Origin: Flavobacterium poyangense
Lineage (GTDB): Bacteria > Bacteroidota > Bacteroidia > Flavobacteriales > Flavobacteriaceae
Reading direction: 5' to 3'
DNA: 64,000 nucleotides
Assembly: GCF_011751075.1 (NCBI RefSeq)
Contig: NZ_JAALLN010000004.1
Coordinates: 1-64,000 of the forward strand
A program made the position numbers and the translations under genes. The notes under the pieces were generated by a model. It was not told where the DNA came from and did no database searches. It saw nothing but the letters and a program-made list of their open reading frames with translations. Of the stretch, positions 45,365 to 54,388 are shown piece after piece. Numbering within the stretch: position 1 is the first letter of the stretch; every line of letters begins with the position of its first letter.

Positions 45365-45395
45365 CAAGTTTACTTTCTACTGAAACTACTGAATA
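45349..45395. repeat. inverted pair of activator-like motifs
   Basis: The two motifs of the divergent promoters form exact 16-bp inverted arms (45349-45364 and 45380-45395) around a 15-base centre. The outer boxes (45299-45311 and 45435-45447) are also exact inverted copies of TACTTTTACACCC. Confidence 0.9.
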
Positions 45396-45442
45396 GAGTG
45401 GCTTTTTTTTAGTTCTTTTTACATCCCTCTGCCCTACTTTTA
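45380..45442 (+). promoter_or_regulatory. cluster promoter 2 (holin and fibres)
   Basis: CTGAAACTACTGAA (45380-45393), then 41 bp, then TACTTTTA (45435-45442). It faces the holin-like gene, with a leader of about 270 bases in which no gene is seen. Confidence 0.75.
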
Positions 45443-45718
45443 CACCCTCAAATAATACATGGTATAGTTGTATAACAGCCAATAGAAATTTGAAAATTTT
45501 CCCCAAATCAGCCTTATAAAATAATCCCTGTTTTATTAGAAATTAAATAAGGAAAAAGAAAATTTTATAAGAATCAATCGTTTCCCATTCATTACTATTT
45601 ACGAGAACCATACAATAATCTCAACCATTGTTTTAACATCCTAAAATCTTTACTGTACAAGTTCCAAATCAGTCAGTAATTACCAATTGAATCACTTAAT
45701 TATTTAAACTATATAAAA

Positions 45719-45907
45719 ATGAAAAACAGCATTAAAAATTGGAAAACAACAGTAGCAGGAATTATCGTTGGCGGAGTAGCTGCCGCCGTTGCTTTAGGCT
45801 ATATCACAACCGAAGTGGGCACACAAATAACCGGTATTTGTATTGCTCTTGGCTTAATTGTGAGCAAAGATGGCGATCAGAGCGGACAAACCGGTACAGC
45901 AAAATAA
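45719..45907 (+). CDS. holin-like small membrane protein
   Basis: The 62-residue peptide has two glycine/alanine-rich hydrophobic segments (about 11-28, AGIIVGGVAAAVALGYI, and 33-47, GICIALGLIV) and a charged Gly/Gln tail. Size and topology fit a class II holin. It starts the rightward fibre block opposite the wall-hydrolase gene, so a lysis function is plausible. A structural transmembrane role cannot be excluded. Confidence 0.6.
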   Translation: MKNSIKNWKTTVAGIIVGGVAAAVALGYITTEVGTQITGICIALGLIVSKDGDQSGQTGTAK

Positions 45908-46038
45908 CATTAAAAAAAACTAAGTCAGCTGTCACAAAATTGTATACTACTCCGTTGCAACAAATACTAAAATCAATTAAAAAAACGGAACAAATTAAAA
46001 AACAGCTCTTTATCAACATCTCTTAAAAAGAAAAAAAC

Positions 46039-46806
46039 ATGGCTATACAAACATTAGACACTATAAAAAACTGGTTTAAAACACGTTCGAAACCAACGCA
46101 AACCCAATTCTGGGATACCTGGGATTCCTTTCGACATAAAAACGAGAAAGTTCCCGTAAAAGAGATCGAAGGCATTGATGCTTTCCGACATAAAAGTGAA
46201 AAAGTTCCGACAAAAGAGGTTGCGGGCCTTGACGCAATGCTAAGTTCCAAAACAAGCAGATATGATTTCAAAACCGTTAATGGAGAAGAAATAGTCGGAC
46301 AAGGAAATATAACAACATCCGGACCGGCTAAAATATCCTTACGCATCAGTAATAGAAACTCCAGCAACTTAACATTTGACGAATATTACAATTCTACTGA
46401 TATAGCGGTAGCGATTAATCCTAAAGTCAGGACCGTAAATATATCAGGAGTAAACACGCCTGTATTGGTTTTAGAAACAAACATCCCCTATAACGGAGTG
46501 GTTAACGGTAGAAATGTATGGAGTGTACCACAAGAAGCCAGTACTCTCATAGTAGCATACTTCGTAAATGCTATTAGTAAGAATACAGAAGAAACAAATT
46601 GGATCAGAACTTCCCAAATGACAATGCCTTATGAGTACAAGATTAAATGTTTTCAGGATCCATTGAATGATTACAAAATTACTATGTTTTTAGAAAGGAA
46701 AAATGTAACCACCGGTTTAATAGATTACCCTATAGCCGGTTCAGCAATTGACAACGTTTATTTCAACATCACTATAGACTTTTTTGATCAAGTAATGGCT
46801 CCATAA
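46039..46806 (+). CDS. tail-fibre paralogue 1
   Basis: The 255-residue protein starts with the shared anchor IQTLDTIKNWFKTRSKPTQTQFWDTWDSFRHKNEKVPVKEIEGID. The DAFRHKSEKVP part is duplicated in tandem, giving two copies in residues 30-65. A FKTVNGEEIVGQGNI motif (about 75-90), typical of phage tail fibres, leads to a unique beta-rich C-terminal domain (about 95-255), presumably the receptor-binding or structural tip. It is first of four anchor-bearing genes. Confidence 0.78.
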   Translation: MAIQTLDTIKNWFKTRSKPTQTQFWDTWDSFRHKNEKVPVKEIEGIDAFRHKSEKVPTKEVAGLDAMLSSKTSRYDFKTVNGEEIVGQGNITTSGPAKISLRISNRNSSNLTFDEYYNSTDIAVAINPKVRTVNISGVNTPVLVLETNIPYNGVVNGRNVWSVPQEASTLIVAYFVNAISKNTEETNWIRTSQMTMPYEYKIKCFQDPLNDYKITMFLERKNVTTGLIDYPIAGSAIDNVYFNITIDFFDQVMAP

Positions 46807-46878
46807 CAAATCTACTACTCCAATATCCGAAAGAGCTGAACCTAATAAAATCTACACTCAAAAATTTAAAAGAAAAAA

Positions 46879-49050
46879 ATGCCTATACAAACTTTAAACA
46901 CCATCAAAAACTGGTTCAAAACCAACTCCAAACCAACACAAAAACAATTTTGGGATACCTGGGATTCTTTTCGTCATAAGCACGAAAAAGTTCCGGTAAA
47001 TGAAATTGAAGGAATTGACGATTTGCTTAATTCTAAAGCTGACAAAACAGTTTTAGATGAACACTTAAACGATGAAAACGCGCATGCTCCACAAGTGAAT
47101 ACAGATTGGAACAGTTCGTCCGGGTTTAGTCAGTTGCTTAACAAACCTACATTTAAAACTATAAATGGAGAAGCGGTAATTGGTGATGGAGATATCGTTA
47201 TAAATAATGAGCCTCAAGGATTAAAATCGGTATTGGATAATAATCCTATTGCCGCTTATCCAACTGATTCTCATGGATACAGTAATGCAACCATAATGGG
47301 CAATTACGGTAATTATAAGTATAATAATATTACGGTAGGAAGTGAATCAGACAGCACCTCTTTTTTCCAGTTAACAAATCAAATATCGCTTAGTTGCAGA
47401 GTACTAGAAACTGGAGATACGGGTACAATATCTCTTTTTAGAGGTGACCCTCAAATATCTAAATATAAAAATGGAAAAAGTACAATAATAAAAATAGCTG
47501 ACCCCATAACAAGCACCTTATTTGAATTTCCGGCAAAACCAGAAATATTTAACAAACATACTTATACCATCGCTACTACGGACGATTTCAAAACCGTTAA
47601 TGGAGAATCTATCGTTGGAGAAGGAGATATCATTATCAATGAAAAAATAGGAGAAGCTCCCGTTGACGGAAATCAATATGGCAGACAAGATGGGGAATGG
47701 AAGCCAATTGCGAAAGCGACGTCTCCGAATTTACAAGAAGTTCTGACACAAAATAAAATTGCAGCATTTGATGGTATTGCGATGCAAATTGAAGATACGG
47801 CTACAAATAACCAAACTACAATATCCGGATCTACCATTACGATGACCGGTGCACCTCATAACAATACCTCCACTCTTTACAATGTAAACGGTTTTCAAAC
47901 AATAGATAAAGTCAACAATAGCAATTTTTCATCAACAAAAAATGGATTCTTTTATTTCAATAATGCCTCTAAACATAATAGACTTGTTTTTGCTGAACCA
48001 GGTGACTCCAATTCGACAATTATACTTCCAGCCAAATCAGGAACTATAGCAACTACAGATGAAGTAAAAGCTCCGGTTTCGGCTACACAAATAGGAGTAG
48101 TTGACAATACCCCTCTGCAAGAATTAGGAGGAGTTGATAAGCTTATAAATGGCGTAAGAATAGGTAAAGGCAGTGGTACAGTTGATGCGGTGGGTAATAC
48201 TGCGTTAGGTAACCTTGTTTTATCTAATAATACCACGGGTACCTTTAATACCGGTGCCGGTTGGAATGCGCTTACTGCCAACACTACCGGAACACAAAAT
48301 TTAGGATTAGGAGCAAGTGCATTGAGCAGTAATGTTTCCGGAAACTATAATTTGGCCATAGGAGCATTAGCTTCAGCATATACTACAACTGGCAGTCAGA
48401 ACACAACTATAGGAGCCGCAGCTGGTGGCGGAGTTGGTTCCAATTTTAAGCGAAGCATAGCAATTGGTTACAAATCATTAGGAGGTGCCGCTAATACCGG
48501 AGACCTAAATATTGCAATTGGCCATCAAATTGGGGGCAATCTAACCACAGGCTCGAGAAACGTTTTAATTGGGAATTCAAGCAACTCAACGACAGCTAAT
48601 AATTTAACAACAGGAAATGACAACGTAATTATAGTCACTGCCGGTATTACTGCTGTAGGTATTACTACCGGATCAGGAAACGTAGCCATAGGCAAAATAA
48701 CCGGTTTGGATCCCGCATTATCAAATACCATCGTTTTAGCTGATGGAGCCGGAAATAGAGCAATAGTTAAAAAAACTAATGGAGAAATACAAGCCCCAAA
48801 TTTAACCAATGAGCTTATCGAGTCCGGAGGAAATACGTCACTAATTACAAAACAGTACTTTGACAGTATAGTTCCAAAAGTTGTCAATGACCTGTCAACT
48901 TCTCCTGTATCACTCGAATATTTAAATTCAACGTATCCCTTATTTCCTATCGGTTCAAGGGTTCAGTGTTTATCTATTGATACTGGCGCAATGATTTATG
49001 AAAAAACAAATTCGGGGTGGGTTAGCCATGCTATTAATTGGGTCGCTTAA
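46879..49050 (+). CDS. tail-fibre paralogue 2 (long)
   Basis: The 723-residue protein has the same anchor (residues 1-50) and two KTxNGExxxGxGDI motifs (about 93-110 and 234-250). A long beta region follows, and then a YadA-head-like stretch (about 405-590) of NTALGNLVLSNNTTGTFNTGAGWNALTANTTG-type repeats. These predict a trimeric left-handed beta-roll shaft. The last 80 residues form a separate tip. Bases 46946-46994 in the anchor are identical to the third paralogue. Confidence 0.82.
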   Translation: MPIQTLNTIKNWFKTNSKPTQKQFWDTWDSFRHKHEKVPVNEIEGIDDLLNSKADKTVLDEHLNDENAHAPQVNTDWNSSSGFSQLLNKPTFKTINGEAVIGDGDIVINNEPQGLKSVLDNNPIAAYPTDSHGYSNATIMGNYGNYKYNNITVGSESDSTSFFQLTNQISLSCRVLETGDTGTISLFRGDPQISKYKNGKSTIIKIADPITSTLFEFPAKPEIFNKHTYTIATTDDFKTVNGESIVGEGDIIINEKIGEAPVDGNQYGRQDGEWKPIAKATSPNLQEVLTQNKIAAFDGIAMQIEDTATNNQTTISGSTITMTGAPHNNTSTLYNVNGFQTIDKVNNSNFSSTKNGFFYFNNASKHNRLVFAEPGDSNSTIILPAKSGTIATTDEVKAPVSATQIGVVDNTPLQELGGVDKLINGVRIGKGSGTVDAVGNTALGNLVLSNNTTGTFNTGAGWNALTANTTGTQNLGLGASALSSNVSGNYNLAIGALASAYTTTGSQNTTIGAAAGGGVGSNFKRSIAIGYKSLGGAANTGDLNIAIGHQIGGNLTTGSRNVLIGNSSNSTTANNLTTGNDNVIIVTAGITAVGITTGSGNVAIGKITGLDPALSNTIVLADGAGNRAIVKKTNGEIQAPNLTNELIESGGNTSLITKQYFDSIVPKVVNDLSTSPVSLEYLNSTYPLFPIGSRVQCLSIDTGAMIYEKTNSGWVSHAINWVA

Positions 49051-49234
49051 ATTTAAAATTAAATAATCTAAAAAAATACTCTCAAAAGTAATTCAACTTC
49101 CGGGGCTAAAACATTTAGATAAAGCTCCCGGATGAGAATTACATCTAACATAAAATCAACAATTATCAACAGAAAATTGGTTATTGCTTTAGAACTTAAT
49201 TCTAAAATAAACAAACAACATAACTATAAAAAAT

Positions 49235-49867
49235 ATGGCTATACAAACATTACAAACTATTAAAAGCTGGTTTAAGACCGGTTTAAAACCAAAACAGCAA
49301 GAATTTTGGGATACCTGGGATTCTTTTCGTCATAAGCACGAAAAAGTTCCAGCAAAAGATATTGAAGGAATTGACGAATTATTAGAGGGAGATAAAATTA
49401 TCCCATCTGGACAGTTTCTAATTTTTAAAGTAAATCCCAATATCGCAAATTATTTAGAAGCCGGTGACAGTGTAATAGGATATTGTGAAGGCAATTTTCT
49501 TTGTGAAGCCACCTATTATGGCGGAGACACCAATTTGATGAGCAGTTTTACAAAACCAAACAATATAGTGGGGAAAATTATATCATATGCCTCTAATGAT
49601 CGACAATATCTTGACACTATTACTTATGAACTTAATGAGGAAGTATTACTAAGATCTTATAGTTGTGGTGCCTACAATGGAATTTTAATTATGTATAAAA
49701 AGCCTGGACAATCCGAATTTTCCAGTGCATGGCCTAGTGGTGTGTACCCACAATCATGGGTAACATGGCTTGAATTGACTGAAGGCACCATTATTAAATT
49801 AGTAGATACTATAGGGGGCCTAGCGGATTCGGAAGAATTCATAATACCTTATATACCAGCAGAATAA
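49235..49867 (+). CDS. tail-fibre paralogue 3
   Basis: The 210-residue protein has the anchor (1-50) and then a unique globular domain without the NGE motif or head repeats. It contains several Cys (VIGYCEGNFLCEATYYGG) and a Tyr/Trp-rich core. It is the shortest member and may be an alternative tip or adaptor. The gap of 184 bp before it contains a weak hairpin (49099-49132). Confidence 0.72.
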   Translation: MAIQTLQTIKSWFKTGLKPKQQEFWDTWDSFRHKHEKVPAKDIEGIDELLEGDKIIPSGQFLIFKVNPNIANYLEAGDSVIGYCEGNFLCEATYYGGDTNLMSSFTKPNNIVGKIISYASNDRQYLDTITYELNEEVLLRSYSCGAYNGILIMYKKPGQSEFSSAWPSGVYPQSWVTWLELTEGTIIKLVDTIGGLADSEEFIIPYIPAE

Positions 49868-49893
49868 ACATTGAAGAAAACAAATTAACAACT

Positions 49894-51033
49894 ATGAAAA
49901 AAGCAATTGTACTATGCCTTTTAGCTATCGGAACGATAGTAAATGCTCAAAACCAGATTATAACTAAAAAATTACAACTTGATAATGTGCCTGATGGAAA
50001 TAACACTGAAAAAATTCTTGTCATTGGAACGGATAAAATTGTAAAAAAAATCAATATTCCAGCTGCTGCTGATGGTAGTGAAACAAAGATACAAGCCGGA
50101 ACCAATACCACTATTACAGGCGTTGGAACTCCCTACAGCCCATACATTATTAATGCTTCCGGTGGATCATCTTCTCCCGTGAGTGCATCACTACCGGGAA
50201 TTGTTGATAACAAACAATTACAGGAACTTGGTGGAGTTGATAAATTGATCAATGGTGTCAGAATTGGAAGAGGCAATTCTAACCTACACAGAAACACCGC
50301 AATAGGCGCAGAAGCACTAAGATCTAATACTACCGGCGACTTTAATACTGCAGTTGGATTTCTTGTCCTGGAATACAATACGACAGGAAAATCAAATACC
50401 GGGCTTGGAGCTGGAGCATCCTATTATAATACTACCGGATCTGAGAACACAGCCTTAGGTCATCAAACTCTAAATTTTAATACTGTTGGAAATGGTAATA
50501 CTTCTGTAGGGTTTCAAAGTTTAGTTCGAAATTACGCAGACAACAATACCGGAATAGGAACTTATTCATTGTGGGGGAATACAACAGGTGTCAACAATGT
50601 AGCTGTCGGATACAGCTCCGGAGCTGGTATCTCTTCAGGATCCGGAAATGTAGTAATTGGTGCTCGAACAGCTACTTCTGACAATACAAAGACCATAACT
50701 ACCGGTAATAATAACCTAATAATTGCTCCAAACGGTGGTATTTTTAATGGCATAGTTTCCGGTTCCGGAAATATTGTACTCGGAAAAGCAGAAGGATTGC
50801 CAGCTACTTTAGAGAATAATATTGTAATTGCTAACGGTGTTGGTCAGATCAAAGCTCAAAATAATGGCACAAACTGGACTTTTAACGGACAAATCAATAA
50901 AAGTGCATTGGATACCCCTCCAACCTCAGCAACCGCTCCAGGTGTACTTGGAGAGATTAGAATAACAACAGCTTACATCTATGTGTGTACGGCAACAAAT
51001 ACATGGGTTCGTTCTTCTTTAACAACCTGGTAA
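49894..51033 (+). CDS. signal-peptide-bearing YadA-head-like protein in fibre array
   Basis: Unlike its neighbours this 379-residue protein lacks the anchor and starts with a signal peptide (MKKAIVLCLLAIGTIVNAQ). Residues 110-330 carry the same QELGGVDKLINGVRIG segment and NTAIGAEALRSNTTGDFNTAVG-type head repeats as paralogue 2. The end, PGVLGEIRITTAYIYVCTATNTWVRSSLTTW, is a common tail-fibre terminus. It would be exported rather than assembled with cytoplasmic tails. It starts 26 bp after the previous gene. Confidence 0.75.
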   Translation: MKKAIVLCLLAIGTIVNAQNQIITKKLQLDNVPDGNNTEKILVIGTDKIVKKINIPAAADGSETKIQAGTNTTITGVGTPYSPYIINASGGSSSPVSASLPGIVDNKQLQELGGVDKLINGVRIGRGNSNLHRNTAIGAEALRSNTTGDFNTAVGFLVLEYNTTGKSNTGLGAGASYYNTTGSENTALGHQTLNFNTVGNGNTSVGFQSLVRNYADNNTGIGTYSLWGNTTGVNNVAVGYSSGAGISSGSGNVVIGARTATSDNTKTITTGNNNLIIAPNGGIFNGIVSGSGNIVLGKAEGLPATLENNIVIANGVGQIKAQNNGTNWTFNGQINKSALDTPPTSATAPGVLGEIRITTAYIYVCTATNTWVRSSLTTW

Positions 51034-51047
51034 AATAGTAATAATAC

Positions 51048-51271
51048 AATCCGTTGGGTCTACTTATTATCTAACACATAGGAACATAGTTTAGAAATCA
51101 AAAAAAGACGTTTCACTTATTTAAAATTTCAATTGTCGGTCTGAGCAAAATCGATGGCCTCATAGCTAGACTATGTGATAGAAATGTGTCTCACTTTTAT
51201 ACTCTTTTTCAGAAGTAGAATCTATGCCTCCACATGTTATGTATAATTTTACCACTTTTACCCAACGGATT
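51048..51271. repeat. inverted-repeat-bounded intergenic element
   Basis: AATCCGTTGGGT (51048-51059) and ACCCAACGGATT (51260-51271) are perfect 12-bp inverted ends. Inside, CTAACACATAGGAACATAG near the left end has a diverged complement near the right end (CTATGCCTCCACATGTTATG). The TAACACATAG half also occurs in the element at 33247. There is no gene between 51034 and 51436. Confidence 0.65.
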
Positions 51272-51436
51272 AATAACTTATAGACCTGGTTGCATCATAT
51301 CAATGTAAAACTTACTTGCACGTTTTACTGAATTAGCACTATCGACTGCAACATCATTCTCAGTGATAGGAATCTAAAAAATCCGCCAAATCAGTATTTT
51401 CAAAACAATTTAACTAACCATTAATTCCAATACAAT

Positions 51437-52654
51437 ATGGCAACAAATATCAATACCATTCTAAGCTGGTTTAAAACCGGTAAAAAACCAACGCAAAAGC
51501 AATTTTGGGACGCTTGGCAAAGCTTCTGGCATAAGGATGAACAGATTCCACAAAGCAGTGTGGCTAATCTGGTAAATACACTGGATGAAAAAGCAGAAAA
51601 AACACAGTTTGAGGCACATCAAACAGACGAAAAAGCACATGCCGATTTACTGAATCTAAAAGAAGATAAAGCTCGTAAAGGACTAGCAAACGGTTACGCC
51701 CCTCTTGATGCCTCAGGTAAATTACGATTGAATTATCTATATGCCGCAAACGATCTTACTTCCGGCGGAACTCAAGTCGTACTAACGGCTGAGCAAGGTA
51801 AAATTTTACAAAACACAAAGCTAACCGCTACAATGGCTACTGATTCTGAAACACAAATTACCGGTCTCATTACCGAGGACGTTAAAGTCGTTAGTCGTTT
51901 AAAGCTTTTTAATTGGTGGGAATGGATTCGCTCCAAAAAAATACTTTTAAAATCAATTCAGTTACAACCAGGCACTACTACTGAGTCTCCTTTGATAATT
52001 CCAAACGGAATTTTGACCACAACACCGCAAGAAGGAGCGATTGAAAGAGATGCGAATGGTATCTTATGGGAAACACATGGTGGAGTAAGAACCCAAATTA
52101 CAGCAACTCGATTCACTAAAAATATCGATCCCACTATCGGTACTAGTTTATTCGCACAGGAGAACCTTGTTGCGGGATCTGTTATCCCAGCTGCTACCTC
52201 TACAGGTCAGGGCAAAATTTACCCTTATGGATTAAAAAGCTCAACAAACATGGAAGCATTCGATATAATTGAAAGCTCATTTCTTATGCACCGGGAAACA
52301 AATCCTCCTACTGCCAATTACACCCTTAGATTTGAATTTTGGAAAACGGTAACAGCAAAAGGAACACCTGTTGTTCACAGGACTTACAACTATTCCTGGA
52401 ACTCTGCCGAATTCCGTACACTTCCGGTAAAAATAATAATGACAAAAAATACCAACATGACAGAATTGGGGTATATCCTTTCGTATGTTGTATTAATTAA
52501 TGGTGTTTTTGCTTATTCAACGTTTAACTTTTTTACCAATGATGATGCCGATTGTCGTCTGTTTTTGGTAAACAATGCACCGGAAACACATAACATTAAT
52601 ATCACTCAGATTCAGGCAACTAATTTGTTCATCCCAAGAGCTTTAAGCTTGTAA
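51437..52654 (+). CDS. tail-fibre paralogue 4
   Basis: The 405-residue protein has a diverged anchor (NINTILSWFKTGKKPTQKQFWDAWQSFWHKDEQIP, 1-40). A coiled-coil-like segment follows (about 45-80, DEKAEKTQFEAHQTDEKAHADLLNLKEDKA), then GLANGYAPLDASGKLRLNYL, a fibre motif. A large beta-rich domain fills 190-405. It is last in the fibre array and is followed by a strong terminator. Confidence 0.78.
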   Translation: MATNINTILSWFKTGKKPTQKQFWDAWQSFWHKDEQIPQSSVANLVNTLDEKAEKTQFEAHQTDEKAHADLLNLKEDKARKGLANGYAPLDASGKLRLNYLYAANDLTSGGTQVVLTAEQGKILQNTKLTATMATDSETQITGLITEDVKVVSRLKLFNWWEWIRSKKILLKSIQLQPGTTTESPLIIPNGILTTTPQEGAIERDANGILWETHGGVRTQITATRFTKNIDPTIGTSLFAQENLVAGSVIPAATSTGQGKIYPYGLKSSTNMEAFDIIESSFLMHRETNPPTANYTLRFEFWKTVTAKGTPVVHRTYNYSWNSAEFRTLPVKIIMTKNTNMTELGYILSYVVLINGVFAYSTFNFFTNDDADCRLFLVNNAPETHNINITQIQATNLFIPRALSL

Positions 52655-52737
52655 AAAACTAAGCTATAACAGCAGATTCAAAATTTCGAATAAAGCAAGT
52701 TCTCTACCGGCAGTAAAAACTCAAACTGCTTCATTAA

Positions 52738-52796
52738 TAGTAAAGCCCACATCGGAAAACATAAGTTATCGATGGTGGCTTTACTATTTTTTTTTA
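52738..52796 (+). terminator. fibre-array terminator
   Basis: TAGTAAAGCCCACATCG (52738-52754) and CGATGGTGGCTTTACTA (52770-52786) pair with few mismatches, followed by nine T. The rest of the 413-bp gap holds the promoter at 52878. Confidence 0.88.
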
Positions 52797-52877
52797 ATTG
52801 ATATCAACTTTAATTTACATTTTCAAATCGATAAAAAACATCGGAAGCACAGCAACTAAACGCTCTACTCCTTTCTA

Positions 52878-52939
52878 CTGAAACTACTGAAAACGAGAAC
52901 TCTAAAATTCTTTTTTTCTCTTCTTCTGGAGTACTTTTA
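52878..52939 (+). promoter_or_regulatory. cluster promoter 3 (hub/spike operon)
   Basis: CTGAAACTACTGAA, then 40 bp, then TACTTTTA (52932-52939). The flanking TTCTACTGAAACTACTGAA is shared over 19 bases with promoter 2. The leader to the first start codon is about 120 bases. Confidence 0.75.
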
Positions 52940-53066
52940 CATACTCTAATATCGGCTATTGATTCTCAAAATAAACACTATAGTCCCTCCTAATTTTCAG
53001 ATTTTTTAGAGCAGCATCACCTCAACAGTTTTAATAATCAAGTAACAATTAAACACTAAACCAATT

Positions 53067-53261
53067 ATGGATTATACACCAAAAGATCTGGGAGAAACAC
53101 CTAGAACACCCGACATGAGTACGTTTAAAAATCCCTTAGCACAAGTATCTGAAGGGAATATTTTTATAGACAGTTTTACGATTAATCCTTTAAATGTCTC
53201 TGAAAAAAAAGAAAGCCTGTCTGAAGTCATAAAAAAAGAAAGTCGAGACAGTTCGATTTAG
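53067..53261 (+). CDS. small hypothetical protein of tail operon
   Basis: The 64-residue polar protein (DYTPKDLGETPRTPDMSTFKNPLAQ...) has no recognised family and no membrane segment. It is first in the hub/spike operon, 128 bp after the promoter box. It may be a baseplate or assembly component. Confidence 0.5.
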   Translation: MDYTPKDLGETPRTPDMSTFKNPLAQVSEGNIFIDSFTINPLNVSEKKESLSEVIKKESRDSSI

Positions 53262-53339
53262 TATTCAAAAGCTATAAAAAACTTTTGTAACTGACTCCGG
53301 ATTACCATAAAATGACACCATTTATAAAACCACAAAAAA

Positions 53340-53810
53340 ATGCCTGACGAAATAACCCTGCAAAACCTAAAAGAAAAATACGGTACCGTATTAAAACTCA
53401 CCTCAGAGGATCAATTAACAACCGCTTACTGTAAAAAACCATCCTTTACTACATTTTTAAACTATCAAAATAAATACAAAGGCAATCCGCATGAAGCCAT
53501 ACTGTTTTTATTTAAAGAATGTGTACTTGAGAAAGAAAATTACGAAGACGAATTCATGCTTTCGGCCGGAAATTCTCTTGTAGCAATGATAAAAGCGGAT
53601 AGCGAATTTGCAATAGACGCTACACCTCAGAAGGATGAGTTTAAAAAATCGGCAGCCCTTATCAGACAAGCTTTTCAGGTAGATCCTTATCAATTAACAA
53701 TGGATGAGTTTTACAAATTACTCGAAGAAGCCCTATGGTTGCAAAAACACAATGAGATAAGGCTGGAAAACACTTTCATCACGGCCTTTGCTAAAACATT
53801 TTCAAACTAA
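53340..53810 (+). CDS. tail assembly chaperone-like protein
   Basis: The 156-residue protein resembles the product at 63018 in layout: a LKEKYGTVLKLTSEDQLTTAYCKKPSFTTFLNY start versus KHKKVVKLTIADDDETTLFAYFKKPDM there. Both then have ALxxLFKxC-like segments and acidic ends. Paired small proteins of this sort near tube genes are usually tape-measure chaperones. Here it heads the baseplate genes. The similarity is seen by eye, and the role is inferred. Confidence 0.55.
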   Translation: MPDEITLQNLKEKYGTVLKLTSEDQLTTAYCKKPSFTTFLNYQNKYKGNPHEAILFLFKECVLEKENYEDEFMLSAGNSLVAMIKADSEFAIDATPQKDEFKKSAALIRQAFQVDPYQLTMDEFYKLLEEALWLQKHNEIRLENTFITAFAKTFSN

Positions 53811-53830
53811 AAATAATAACATAAAAACAC

Positions 53831-54388
53831 ATGAAATTCAATTTTAATGTAAACGAAATTTTAGATCCTAAAGACAACGAATATACAGGTATTAACTATA
53901 ACGAAACCGAGTCGAAAGATTTTATTATAGACAAAACTGGGGGAGAATTTAATCTGAGAGTATTTGCCCCTTTGGTTTTTGAACCTCTAACCAAAAAAGA
54001 CCTTAAACTTCCGGGTTTGCGAATCGATGCAGTTACCGTTAATCTAAATCGATCCAAAACCATAAAAAAAGAGAGCATCGAAGGGAGAGATTCAACGATC
54101 AAAGAACATATTACAAATGGAGATTTTAGCATTTCTATAGATGGACTTATTGCTAATGAAACGGGAGATGAATATCCAAAAGAAAAACTTTTTTTGCTGA
54201 AACAATACTTAAATGCCCCTTATGCTTTAAGAATTACACATGCCATTTTAAATCGATTTGGAATTTATGAGTTAGTAATCGATTCGTATTCCATTCCTTC
54301 TATTTCGGGAACAAAAAACATCCAGAAATTTACGGCCAGTGCCACATCAGACGAAACAGTAGAACTAATAATTAGAGACAATGCTTAA
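53831..54388 (+). CDS. DUF6046-like baseplate-associated protein
   Basis: The 185-residue soluble protein has FAPLVFEPLTKKDLKLPGLRIDAVTVNLNRSKTIKKESIEGRDSTIKEHITNGDFSISIDG. This matches my memory of the DUF6046 family of Bacteroidetes phage-tail loci, comparable in role to gp53-like or tail-fold connectors. It overlaps the next gene by 8 bp, so coupled translation is expected. Confidence 0.6.
   Translation: MKFNFNVNEILDPKDNEYTGINYNETESKDFIIDKTGGEFNLRVFAPLVFEPLTKKDLKLPGLRIDAVTVNLNRSKTIKKESIEGRDSTIKEHITNGDFSISIDGLIANETGDEYPKEKLFLLKQYLNAPYALRITHAILNRFGIYELVIDSYSIPSISGTKNIQKFTASATSDETVELIIRDNA

Noticed and set aside
45273..45506. 77-codon leftward frame upstream of the wall hydrolase
   Set aside because: It overlaps the mirrored promoter elements, whose conservation at the DNA level explains the sequence.
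46039..52654. Diversity-generating retroelement behind fibre variation
   Set aside because: No reverse transcriptase, Avd gene or template/variable repeat pair is visible.
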